From a bacterium (GTDB lineage Bacteria; Zhuqueibacterota; QNDG01; JAGLOF01): a stretch of DNA of 64,000 nucleotides. Position 1 is the first letter of the stretch. Each line of letters starts with the position of its first letter. Below are positions 18,783 to 26,855 of this stretch, one piece after another. Under the pieces are notes generated by a model. That model ran no database searches, had not been told where the DNA came from, and was given only the letters and a program-made list of their open reading frames with translations. The position numbers and the translations under genes were made by a program. The stretch spans positions 62,001-126,000 of the forward strand of contig JAFGRY010000009.1 in the NCBI GenBank assembly GCA_016934955.1, in the 5' to 3' direction.

Positions 18783-18873
18783 CGGATCCTCCAGATAATG
18801 AATTTTAAAATATAACTAGAGACCGGGAGATTAACAAGGATAAAGGATAAAGACTCTGGCCCCAAGGAACGTC

Positions 18874-18898
18874 ATGCCCGCGTGCGTGAGGCGGGCAT
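18874..18898. repeat. REP-like palindrome ATGCCCGC/GCGGGCAT
   Basis: An 8-bp inverted repeat with a 9-base loop sits inside the CGTCATGCCCGC...GCGGGCATCC context, common to extragenic palindromes in many bacteria. It lies at the outer left side of the RAYT element. Confidence 0.55.
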
Positions 18899-18953
18899 CC
18901 AGAGAATGCCTGACGGGATACGATGCTTCGCATCTCGATGACCTCTACCCCGG

Positions 18954-18977
18954 GCAAGCCGCGGTCCTTGACCGCGG
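18954..18977. repeat. RAYT-flanking palindrome, left copy
   Basis: GGCAAG is followed by an 8-bp hairpin CCGCGGTC-CTT-GACCGCGG. The reverse complement of the right-hand copy at 19611-19637 has the same order (GGCAAG, hairpin, CTT loop), so the two copies form an inverted pair around the transposase gene. Confidence 0.8.
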
Positions 18978-19022
18978 ATTAATAAAGCGTCTATGTAAAA
19001 TGTAAACAGATAAGCATTGATA

Positions 19023-19604
19023 ATGTCCCGTCGAAAGGTTATCATTCTCCATTTAGACGGGCATTCAGTGACGGGTATTACACACGATATATATTTTGTT
19101 ACAAAAGTCGTCAACAGACGTGTCATGTTGTTTACGCCAGATAATGCGGCGATACATATTGTCATTCAAAATGTTAATTATTACCGGAGAAAATTCAATT
19201 TTGCCATATACGGATATGTCATTATGCCTGACCACTATCATATTATTATCGATACATTTTGTAATGTTCCCATCAAAAAGATCAAAGAGGACATGAATAA
19301 AAATATTGCCAGGCAAATTGTGAAACAGTTTTCAGAGAAGCAACGCTCTTTGTTGAACATCTTTTCGATTAGACCACGTTATCGTCATGGACTCTCACCG
19401 CACCGATATAGAATTTTTCAAAGAGGCAGTATTGATCTGAAAATTTATTCCAGACAAAAGTTACTCGACAAATTGAAATACATGCATAGAAATCCCATCA
19501 GGGGAGGGCTGGAGACATCGTACGGAGACTATCGATTTTCAAGTTTAAGATATTATGTATATGGTGAGGATGCTCTGATTATGTTGGATCCGCTGCCGTT
19601 TTAG
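19023..19604 (+). CDS. REP-associated tyrosine transposase (RAYT, Y1 family)
   Basis: The 193-residue protein belongs to the IS200-like Y1/HUH superfamily. The HUH metal motif is PDHYHII (about residues 71-77). The segment LKYMHRNPIRGGL (about 155-167) corresponds to the conserved YxxxNPVRAGL block carrying the catalytic tyrosine, and DYRFSSLRYY (about 172-181) to the WSSY region. It would nick and join single-stranded DNA at REP hairpins. The ATG at 19023 is used although no clear ribosome binding site precedes it. AT-rich codon use contrasts with the surrounding genes and points to horizontal origin. The frame is intact. Confidence 0.85.
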   Translation: MSRRKVIILHLDGHSVTGITHDIYFVTKVVNRRVMLFTPDNAAIHIVIQNVNYYRRKFNFAIYGYVIMPDHYHIIIDTFCNVPIKKIKEDMNKNIARQIVKQFSEKQRSLLNIFSIRPRYRHGLSPHRYRIFQRGSIDLKIYSRQKLLDKLKYMHRNPIRGGLETSYGDYRFSSLRYYVYGEDALIMLDPLPF

Positions 19605-19610
19605 GGGTGC

Positions 19611-19637
19611 CCGGCGGTCAAGGACCGCCGGCTTGCC
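19611..19637. repeat. RAYT-flanking palindrome, right copy
   Basis: A 9-bp hairpin CCGGCGGTC-AAG-GACCGCCGG is followed by CTTGCC. It begins seven bases after the transposase stop and is inverted relative to the left copy. Confidence 0.8.
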
Positions 19638-19813
19638 AAAATGGAGGGATGCAATGTATGCCTATTGCATAGTAGTCAGAAACAACAGGTTTTCTAGGAT
19701 AGTATGGATCCATTGAAATTCAGACAATATGCTTCTAATTTTCCCCTTGAACTTTTCCGCGAATTTCTTGACATTAGAATTCATCCCTGTGAAAACAATA
19801 AGGAATTGCGCCC

Positions 19814-22309
19814 GTGAAAAAGATATCCCTATTATTGATAATTGCCGTATCGATCACAACGCTTCAGGCTCAAGAGCCCGAAGTTATCCGCAGGTGCCTC
19901 GCGATCGGCCTTCCCGGAACGAGCGGCCGGTCCGTGTGGGGTATCGATGCCGTGGAGAGCCGCTATCTTCTCGGTGAAACCGCTCCGCCTGTCGCCGGCG
20001 ATGCCGTCCGCTATGCAGGGAACGATGAGGAGCGGTGGCAGCTTCTCGAGGCCGACAGCAGCGGCTGGTTCACCGGAGACCAGATACGTAACGGCTACAC
20101 CCATATGATTCTTGACGAGGACCGGGAGAAGGTGATCATCCTGGAGGCGATGGGGGCCCAGCGGCTCTTCGTGAACGGTACGCCCCGGATCGGCAGCAAA
20201 TACGGGGTCAAGGACAGCTACGAGTCCTGGGAGCCGCGATTCGATTATACACAGATACCGGTCCGGCTGCAAAAAGGTAAAAACCATCTCTTCTGCCGCT
20301 GTACACGGGGCCGGTTCAAGCTGCGGATACGGGAGCCGGAACAGGAGGTCTTTTTCAATCTCAACGACCTGACCATACCCGATATCCTGGCCGGTGAAAC
20401 GGACACGGTATACGCTGCGGCGGTTGTCGTGAACAGCAGTGACCGGATTCTCGACCGGCTGGAAGTTCGCACAGACGGTCAGGGGGTGTCGGATTGCCGG
20501 ATGAAAACGGGCAGTATCCAGCCCCGGTCGGTGCGAAAGATTCGTTTCGGCATGGTCCCCTGCGCCATCGATGCTCCGGAGAAAATGGATGTGCGGATTG
20601 TCCTTTACAATAAAGGGAAGCAGATCGCTTCCGCTGAAACGGTCCTCGAAATAAAGAATCCCGGCCAGAACCACAAGCGCACCTTCATAAGCAGCATCGA
20701 CGGCAGCGTTCAGTACTATGCCGTCAATCCTGCCGCCATCCGGGACGATGCATCTGCTCCGGCACTGATCCTCTCTGTCCACGGGGCCGGCGTGGAGGCG
20801 ACAAATCAGGCCGGAGCCTACGGGCAGAAGACCTGGGCGACACTGGTTGCGGCGACCAACCGGCGTGCCTTCGGCTATGACTGGGAGGACTGGGGACGGC
20901 TCGACGCCCTGGAGGTTCTCGCCGATGTACAATCACGATACCGAATCGACCCGGACAGGGTCTACCTTACCGGCCACTCAATGGGCGGCCACGGCACCTG
21001 GCAGCTGGGCGTGCTCTATCCCGACAGGTGGGGGGCCATCCGTCCCAGCGCCGGCTGGATCAGCTTTTCCTCCTACGCCCCCAGGCAGAGCGAGGCGGAT
21101 GAACATCCGGTGGAGGCGCTGATCAACAGGGCCGGGCTGGCAAGCAATACCCTGGCCATGAAGGACAATTACCGGCAGCACGGCATCTATATCATCCACG
21201 GCGACAAGGACGAATCAGTACCGGTCTCACAGGCACGGGAGATGGTGTCTCAGCTGCAGGGATTTCACCACGACTGGCAGTACCACGAAGAGCCGGGCGC
21301 GGGCCACTGGTGGGACAACTCCCCTGAGCCGGGCGCAGCGTGCGTGGACTGGCCGCCGATGCTGGATTTCTTTGCCCGTCATGCGCGAATTCAGACAGAG
21401 CAGGCGAGACAGGTCGATTTCACGACCCCGTGTCCGGGAGTCTCCGCCGACTGTCACTGGGTGACGATCCGGACCCAAATCGAGCCGCTGCTGCCCAGCC
21501 GGGTGAGCATATCCGTCGATCCCCATCTGCGGCGTTATTCAGGGACTACTGACAACGTCTCCGTCCTCGGCCTGGATCTGTCCCCGCTGTTCTCCGGAGA
21601 CACGGTCCGGGTCGAACTGGACAGCACTGCTGCCGTGTCGTGTGTACCGGCAGGACGACAGCGGATCTGGCTTGGGAAAAACAGAGCAGGATGGAACGAG
21701 ATAGAGGAACCGCCGCCGACCCTGAAGGGCCCCCATCGCAGCGGCCTCTTCAAGGACGCGTTCACCAGCCATGTCGTCCTGGTGTACGGCACAAAGGGGA
21801 GTGAGGAAGAGAATCGCTGGGCCTTCAGCAAGGCCCGCTTCGATGGAGAGTGCTGGTGGTACCAGGGCAACGGCAGTGTGGATATTCTTGCGGACCGGGA
21901 TTTTCACGCCAAAGACTACCCGGACCGGAACATCGTCCTCTATGGCAACGCCAGTACGAACAGCGCCTGGCAACAACTGCTGCTGGATGATCCCGTCCAG
22001 GTGGCCAAAGGCCGGCTGAGAGCGGGCTCACATGTGCTGGTTTCCGATTCCCTCGCCTGTTTTATGATCCGGCCGCGCCGGGACAGTGAGACCGCTTCGG
22101 TCGGGATTGTCGGCGGCACCGGCATCGCCGGCATGCGCCTCACCGACACCCGCCCCTATCTCTTCGCGGGGTACGCACTGCCCGATCTGACCGTGCTTGG
22201 CCCGGGGATCATGCGGGACGAGACAGGCGGCCTGGTCGGTGCCGGATTTTTCGGCAATGACTGGTCCGTCGAATCGGGAGTTTTTCAATGGGCCGATCAG
22301 AAACAATGA
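19814..22309 (+). CDS. Secreted alpha/beta hydrolase (prolyl-oligopeptidase/esterase-like)
   Basis: The 831-residue protein starts at GTG 19814 with a clear signal peptide (about 1-20, cleavage after LQAQ). The hydrolase domain (about 310-510) has SVHGAG for the oxyanion region, the nucleophile S389 in GHSMGG and a likely catalytic histidine in GAGHWW. Flanking N- and C-terminal regions are predicted beta-rich and could bind carbohydrate. It may remove esters from polysaccharides or act as a peptidase. Its stop overlaps the downstream sulfatase start, so both are likely one unit in sulfated-glycan breakdown. Confidence 0.8.
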   Translation: MKKISLLLIIAVSITTLQAQEPEVIRRCLAIGLPGTSGRSVWGIDAVESRYLLGETAPPVAGDAVRYAGNDEERWQLLEADSSGWFTGDQIRNGYTHMILDEDREKVIILEAMGAQRLFVNGTPRIGSKYGVKDSYESWEPRFDYTQIPVRLQKGKNHLFCRCTRGRFKLRIREPEQEVFFNLNDLTIPDILAGETDTVYAAAVVVNSSDRILDRLEVRTDGQGVSDCRMKTGSIQPRSVRKIRFGMVPCAIDAPEKMDVRIVLYNKGKQIASAETVLEIKNPGQNHKRTFISSIDGSVQYYAVNPAAIRDDASAPALILSVHGAGVEATNQAGAYGQKTWATLVAATNRRAFGYDWEDWGRLDALEVLADVQSRYRIDPDRVYLTGHSMGGHGTWQLGVLYPDRWGAIRPSAGWISFSSYAPRQSEADEHPVEALINRAGLASNTLAMKDNYRQHGIYIIHGDKDESVPVSQAREMVSQLQGFHHDWQYHEEPGAGHWWDNSPEPGAACVDWPPMLDFFARHARIQTEQARQVDFTTPCPGVSADCHWVTIRTQIEPLLPSRVSISVDPHLRRYSGTTDNVSVLGLDLSPLFSGDTVRVELDSTAAVSCVPAGRQRIWLGKNRAGWNEIEEPPPTLKGPHRSGLFKDAFTSHVVLVYGTKGSEEENRWAFSKARFDGECWWYQGNGSVDILADRDFHAKDYPDRNIVLYGNASTNSAWQQLLLDDPVQVAKGRLRAGSHVLVSDSLACFMIRPRRDSETASVGIVGGTGIAGMRLTDTRPYLFAGYALPDLTVLGPGIMRDETGGLVGAGFFGNDWSVESGVFQWADQKQ

Positions 22310-23733
22310 ACCGGCGCGCGTTCGTCCGTGCTCTCGGCGGCGCCGCGGCCGCAGCCGGGCTGGGTGCGTGCAGCGGCCGCGGGCCGGTCAGGCGTGCACC
22401 GAACATTGTGTTCATCCTGGTTGACGACATGGGCTGGCGGGACGCCGGGTTCATGGGAAGCCGTTTTTATGAGACGCCCCACATGGACCGGCTCGCGTCG
22501 GAAGGAGTGGTTTTCAGTGACGCCTATGCCAGCGCCCCCAACTGCGCGCCCAGCAGGGCGAGTCTGCTCACCGGACTCTATACGCCCCGGCATGGCATTT
22601 ACACGGTGGCGCCCTCGGCCCGGGGTTTGTCCCGGCACCGCGGGCTGATCCCGGTGGAAACGAAGTCGGTCCTGGATCCGTCCTTTACGACTATCGCGGA
22701 GGTGCTCAGGGAGAACGGGTATACAACCGCGAGCATGGGCAAGTGGCACCTGGGCGACGATCCCGCATCCGGGCCCGTCTCCCAGGGATTCGACGTACAT
22801 ATCGGCGGGTATCACGGGGGGCATCCGGCAAGCTATTTCAGTCCCTATGGAAATCCCGCTCTCGAGGACGGCCCGGACGGCGAATATCTCACCGATCGGC
22901 TGACCCGGGAGGCCGTCCGCTTTATTACCGAAAACAGGAACCGGCCCTTTTTTCTCTACCTTCCTCATTACGCTGTCCACACGCCCCTGCAGGCGAAAGA
23001 GCCCATGATCAGTAAATATGAGCATAAAACCGCGGAGAACGGACAGCAAAACCCGACCTATGCGGCGATGGTGGAAAGCACCGACCAGGGAGTGGGAGAA
23101 ATTCTGCGAACGCTGGACGACCTCAATCTGACGGGAAAGACGATCGTGATTCTCTTTTCCGATAACGGCGGGCTCAAGAGTGTTACCGACAATTCACCGC
23201 TCCGGGGCGGCAAGGGCATGCTCTACGAAGGAGGGATCAGGGTGCCGATGGTCATGCGCTGTCCCGGCAGGATCCCGGCGGGCCGCCGCTGCAGCTGTCC
23301 GGTAACCGGCGTCGATTTTTTCCCGACCATTCTCGAACTTGCGGGCGTCCATCCGACAGCGGCAGGGAACCGTGACGGTGAGAGTCTCGTAGAACTGGTA
23401 TCAGGATCACAACGTCTGAACAGAAACGGAATTTACTGGCATTTCCCGGCTTATCTCGAAGGCAATCCCCGGAACGGTGCGGGAGTACGGGATCCTTTAT
23501 TCCGCACCCGGCCGGCCGGCGCGGTGCGGTCCGGCGGCTGGAAGCTGATCGAATTCTTCGAGGACGGCGCGGTGGAGCTCTACAACCTTGAAAATGATCT
23601 TGGCGAGACCCGGGACCTGTCCGAAACGTGTCCCGCCAAAGCCGCGGAGCTGCACCGGCTCCTGCAAGACTGGCGAAAGCGGACGAACGCCCCTGTACCG
23701 GCAGTGCCAAATCCGGAATATCGCGACCGCTGA
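22288..23733 (+). CDS. Tat-exported sulfatase lipoprotein 1
   Basis: This 481-residue type I sulfatase has the metal-binding DD pair (46-47) in ILVDDMGW and the formylglycine motif C86-A-P-S-R90, so it is the Cys type that anaerobic maturases can activate. The N-terminus NRRAFVRALGG is a twin-arginine signal ending in a lipobox (LGAC). Further family segments are GKWHLGD and FSDNGG. ATG 22288 is preferred because GGGAG lies 7 bp upstream; ATG 22306 overlaps the previous stop (ATGA) and is the alternative. It should remove sulfate groups from a glycan in the periplasm. Confidence 0.92.
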   Translation: MGRSETMNRRAFVRALGGAAAAAGLGACSGRGPVRRAPNIVFILVDDMGWRDAGFMGSRFYETPHMDRLASEGVVFSDAYASAPNCAPSRASLLTGLYTPRHGIYTVAPSARGLSRHRGLIPVETKSVLDPSFTTIAEVLRENGYTTASMGKWHLGDDPASGPVSQGFDVHIGGYHGGHPASYFSPYGNPALEDGPDGEYLTDRLTREAVRFITENRNRPFFLYLPHYAVHTPLQAKEPMISKYEHKTAENGQQNPTYAAMVESTDQGVGEILRTLDDLNLTGKTIVILFSDNGGLKSVTDNSPLRGGKGMLYEGGIRVPMVMRCPGRIPAGRRCSCPVTGVDFFPTILELAGVHPTAAGNRDGESLVELVSGSQRLNRNGIYWHFPAYLEGNPRNGAGVRDPLFRTRPAGAVRSGGWKLIEFFEDGAVELYNLENDLGETRDLSETCPAKAAELHRLLQDWRKRTNAPVPAVPNPEYRDR

Positions 23734-23740
23734 AACAGGG

Positions 23741-23769
23741 TTGACATTGTAAAAATATGATTTTATATT
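23741..23769 (+). promoter_or_regulatory. Promoter of the thioredoxin/TPR selenoprotein candidate
   Basis: TTGACA (23741-23746) and TATATT (23764-23769) are exactly 17 bp apart, identical in form to the argR promoter, and lie 65 bp upstream of the ATG. Its quality argues that the downstream gene is expressed and not decaying. Confidence 0.8.
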
Positions 23770-23833
23770 AAATTATCAGGCAATTCCCGTTCATGCAGTC
23801 ATTGTGCAGCACCAACCGAAGAAAGGAGCAACC

Positions 23834-25543
23834 ATGAAAAAACTGTTCGCAGTGCTGGGGGTTCTGCTGTTTATCGGCAGTGCCGCGGCACAGGAAGTCA
23901 AGTGGTTCGAGGGCAGCTTCGATGAAGCCAAACAGACCGCCCTCAAGGAGAATAAAATCATTCTCATCAACTATTTTTCAGGCAGTGGCTGAGGCTCCCA
24001 GGCATGCATACTGCTGGGTCAGCAGTTTTACGACAATCCTGAATACGCAGATTTTATCAATGAGAATTTTGTTCCGATTCATTCGGTCGTCGGGACGAAA
24101 AAAGGCAGGGATCTGGAGAAGCTGTACCAGCCTGCCGGAAATCCGACAGTGGTGTTTGTCGACGCGAACGGGAACGAGATAGACAGAACAGTCGGCTACT
24201 ACCAGGGCCCGGAAAAATACAAGGAGCGGCTGGAAGGGATTCTCAAGGGCGAGAATACTTTTGAAGCGCTCAGGAAACAGTATGAAGCGGATCCCGACAA
24301 TATCGCCCTGGCATTTGAAATAGCCACGAAGTATCAGAATATGCGGAACATGGCAGAGCATGACCGTATTATTAAAAACGTGATTGAAAATAACACGGAA
24401 AAGGCGAAAGAGACGACGATACCCTGGTATCAGGACCGCCAGGCCAACGCCTATGAGTACGGCCGGTACATTCTGAGCAGAAATATATTCGGATCACCCG
24501 ATCCCTCGCCGCTCCTCGATTTCATCAAAGAATTTCCCGACGGCGATTTCACCGAGAACGCCTATTTCTCCCTGGGGAATTATTTCATGTTTTTCGGAGA
24601 GGAAGCGGATGCGGAAGCGTTCTTTACCAATCTGCTGGAAAAGTATCCCCATTCACCCCGAATGCTGGGCTGGTTCGTCATGTACGCTCAGCAAACGAAG
24701 CGGGACCTGGAACGGGCACGGAAAGTTGCGGACGAACTGGTCGATATGCAGCAGATGGTCATCAATGACCCCTACAGCAGCCGCGCAAGTCTCATGGCGC
24801 TCATGGCGGATTCTACGGAACTTCCTGATGTGTACGGTAAAACGCATATCGAGGGGCGGGTCAGCCGGTTTGCCCGGGAATTGTACTCGTATGCCAGCTT
24901 CTGGTTTACGCGTAATGAAAACCTCGAGAGCGCCATGGATGCCGCCAAGCTGGCGCTGACGATCGATCCTGACGATTATTATCTGCGGTATACCCTGGCA
25001 TATAATCTGGTACGGGCAGGCAAGACAGAGGAAGCGCTGGAATTCTTCGGACCCGATGCGATTCTGGCGTTTGCCGACGATCCTTCCGTCGTAAGCCTGT
25101 ACATCAGGTTCTGGGCCGATCAGGGGAAGAATCTCGACCACGCGTTCGAAATGGCGGAGATGATGTATGAAGAGAATCCCGAGAACAGCGATGCCGCCCA
25201 GGCGCTTGCCAAGATCTATTTCCTGAGAGGCGACGAGAAAAAGGCCATGGAGATCTACGGTGAAGAGCAGATCAAGGATTTCTGGGAAGGCGGCGCGCCG
25301 CTCAATACCTACGCCTGGTTCTGGGCGGAACTGGGGGGCAACCTCAAGCATGCTCTGAAGGCCTCGCTGCGATCCATAGAGCTTGAACCGGAAAATCATT
25401 TCTATCTCGATACGGCCGCTCTGATCTGTTTCAAACTGGGGAAGATCAAGGACGCGGTGAAATATCAGGAGAAAGCGTACAAGATCTCCAGCGATCCGGA
25501 TTACAAGAAGAAGCTGGATGAATACAAGGCGGCGCTGAAGTAG
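23834..25543 (+). CDS. Candidate selenoprotein: exported thioredoxin-fold/TPR protein with in-frame TGA
   Basis: Read through TGA at 23990-23992, this is a 569-residue protein with Sec at position 53. It has a signal peptide (about 1-20), and then a thioredoxin fold in which NYFSGSG-U-GSQAC takes the place of the usual FxxxWCxxC. The FYDNPEYADFINENFVPI segment and the cis-proline motif AGNPTVVFVDANG follow. From about residue 140 to the end there are TPR-like helical repeats. The frame continues for 517 codons after the TGA without another stop. A perfect promoter, an AAAGGAG site and a downstream terminator frame the gene. A SECIS-like hairpin lies at 24010-24026. The alternative is a nonsense mutation of a Cys codon or a sequencing error. 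Confidence 0.75.
24010..24026 (+). promoter_or_regulatory. Candidate bacterial SECIS element
   Basis: A 6-bp stem (24010-24015 with 24021-24026) carries a 5-base loop GGGTC whose first base lies 23 nucleotides after the TGA. Bacterial SECIS hairpins lie just downstream of the UGA, with an apical loop roughly 16-37 nucleotides away and a G in its first positions. The known fdhF loop contains GGUC, which is also present here. Confidence 0.6.
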
Positions 25544-25565
25544 CGCACATATCATTCCGTACCTC

Positions 25566-25600
25566 GGGGGAGCGGTTCATCGCCGCTCCCCCTTTTTTTT
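25566..25600 (+). terminator. Strong terminator after the thioredoxin/TPR gene
   Basis: A 10-bp GC stem (25566-25575 with 25583-25592), a 7-base loop and eight Ts. Confidence 0.93.
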
Positions 25601-25697
25601 CCAATTTCTCAGGGTGCCGGCCGAGCGGCGATCGTCCCCTCCCGCGATTACACTTTTCACTTTTTTCTTTAGGCCAAATGCCCTATCTTACGGATAA

Positions 25698-26855
25698 ATG
25701 AGTAATTCAATGCGATCACCCCTGCCTCTAACATCGATTCTCGTTAAACCGGCCGGACCGGACTGCAATCTCCGCTGCCGCTATTGTTTTTATCTCGAAA
25801 AGGCCGACTATTTTCACCGGACCGCCGGTCACCGCATGTCGGACGAGATCCTGGAAGCGATGATCCGCCAGACGCTTGCCGGCTGCCGGGGAGGCGTCTC
25901 ATTCGGGTGGCAGGGCGGCGAGCCGACGCTCATGGGGCTCGATTTCTTCAAAAAGGCGGTGGCCTTCCAGGAGCAGTACGGCAGGGGACTGCAGGTCTCA
26001 AACGGGCTGCAGACAAACGGTATCCTCCTCGATGAGCAGTGGGCAGCGTTCCTGGCGCGGTACCGGTTTCTCGTGGGGCTCTCCCTCGACGGTCCCGAAC
26101 ATGTGCATGATCACTACCGCAGGACGGCCGCGGACGGACCCACCTGGAAGCAGGTGTCCGACCGGGCGGCGATGCTCCTGAAAAAGGGCGTGGAGGTGAA
26201 CGCCATCTCGGTGGTCAGTGACTATTCTGTGCATTACCCCGAAGAAATATATACCTATTTCAAGAGCGCGGGATTGACCTTTATGCAGTTCATCCCCTGC
26301 GTTGAACTGGATCCCGATCATCCGACAGAGGCGGCTCCCTTTGCCGTTGATCCCTCTGCCTTCGGTACATTTTTAACAACTCTCTTCGATCTCTGGTGGG
26401 ATGACTTCGACGGCATCAGGCCCACTACCTCCATCCGCTATTTCGAGGCGCTCTTTCACGCCTATGTGGAGGCGCCCCCGGCCATGTGCACCCTGCAGCA
26501 GGAGTGCGGCACCTACATCGTCGTTGAGCATACCGGCGATGTCTTTTCCTGCGATTTCTATGTGGATGATGACCACCGACTCGGGAACGTCATGGAGGGT
26601 GACCTTGCCGCCATGCTGAATTCACCGCGGCAGCGGAACTTCGGCAAGAAGAAGGGAATCAGGCATGACGACTGTCAGCAATGCGAATGGCTGACCTACT
26701 GCTGGGGCGGCTGTCCCAAGGACCGGCTGAACAACCCCGCCGGCGATGGACTGAGCCGGCTCTGCCCGGCTTACAGAATGCTGCTTAGCCACGCTCACGA
26801 ACGCATGAGCGGGCTTGCGGAAGAATGGAAGAAAGCCAATGGCTGGGACACCTGA
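25698..26855 (+). CDS. Anaerobic sulfatase-maturating radical SAM enzyme
   Basis: The 385-residue enzyme converts the active-site Cys or Ser of sulfatases into formylglycine without oxygen. The radical SAM motif is C23-x3-C27-x2-C30 in PDCNLRCRYCFY, followed by FGWQGGEPTL. The C-terminal SPASM-type cysteines are visible (CTLQQECG, FSCDFYV, CQQCEWLTYCWGGCPKD), which bind two auxiliary Fe-S clusters. It is flanked by two Cys-type sulfatases, its expected substrates. Start ATG 25698; ATG 25710 is possible. The 3' end overlaps the next gene by 17 bp. Confidence 0.92.
   Translation: MSNSMRSPLPLTSILVKPAGPDCNLRCRYCFYLEKADYFHRTAGHRMSDEILEAMIRQTLAGCRGGVSFGWQGGEPTLMGLDFFKKAVAFQEQYGRGLQVSNGLQTNGILLDEQWAAFLARYRFLVGLSLDGPEHVHDHYRRTAADGPTWKQVSDRAAMLLKKGVEVNAISVVSDYSVHYPEEIYTYFKSAGLTFMQFIPCVELDPDHPTEAAPFAVDPSAFGTFLTTLFDLWWDDFDGIRPTTSIRYFEALFHAYVEAPPAMCTLQQECGTYIVVEHTGDVFSCDFYVDDDHRLGNVMEGDLAAMLNSPRQRNFGKKKGIRHDDCQQCEWLTYCWGGCPKDRLNNPAGDGLSRLCPAYRMLLSHAHERMSGLAEEWKKANGWDT

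Larger units (their letters stand above)
18954..19637 (+). mobile_element. RAYT/REP element (REPtron)
   Basis: A single Y1-type transposase gene is bracketed by two inverted copies of a GGCAAG-plus-hairpin repeat. This is the arrangement known for REP-associated tyrosine transposases, which recognise and spread such palindromes. A further hairpin copy without a transposase gene occurs at 61258-61283. The internal region is much more AT-rich than its neighbours. Confidence 0.75.

Noticed and set aside
19605-19813. Possible remnant gene between the RAYT and the hydrolase gene
   Set aside because: No open frame with a start and ribosome site; the region holds only the right palindrome and AT-rich sequence.
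24149-25543. Separate gene starting at an internal ATG after the TGA
   Set aside because: It would lack half of the thioredoxin fold and a ribosome binding site; the frame upstream is continuous with the signal-peptide segment except for the single TGA.
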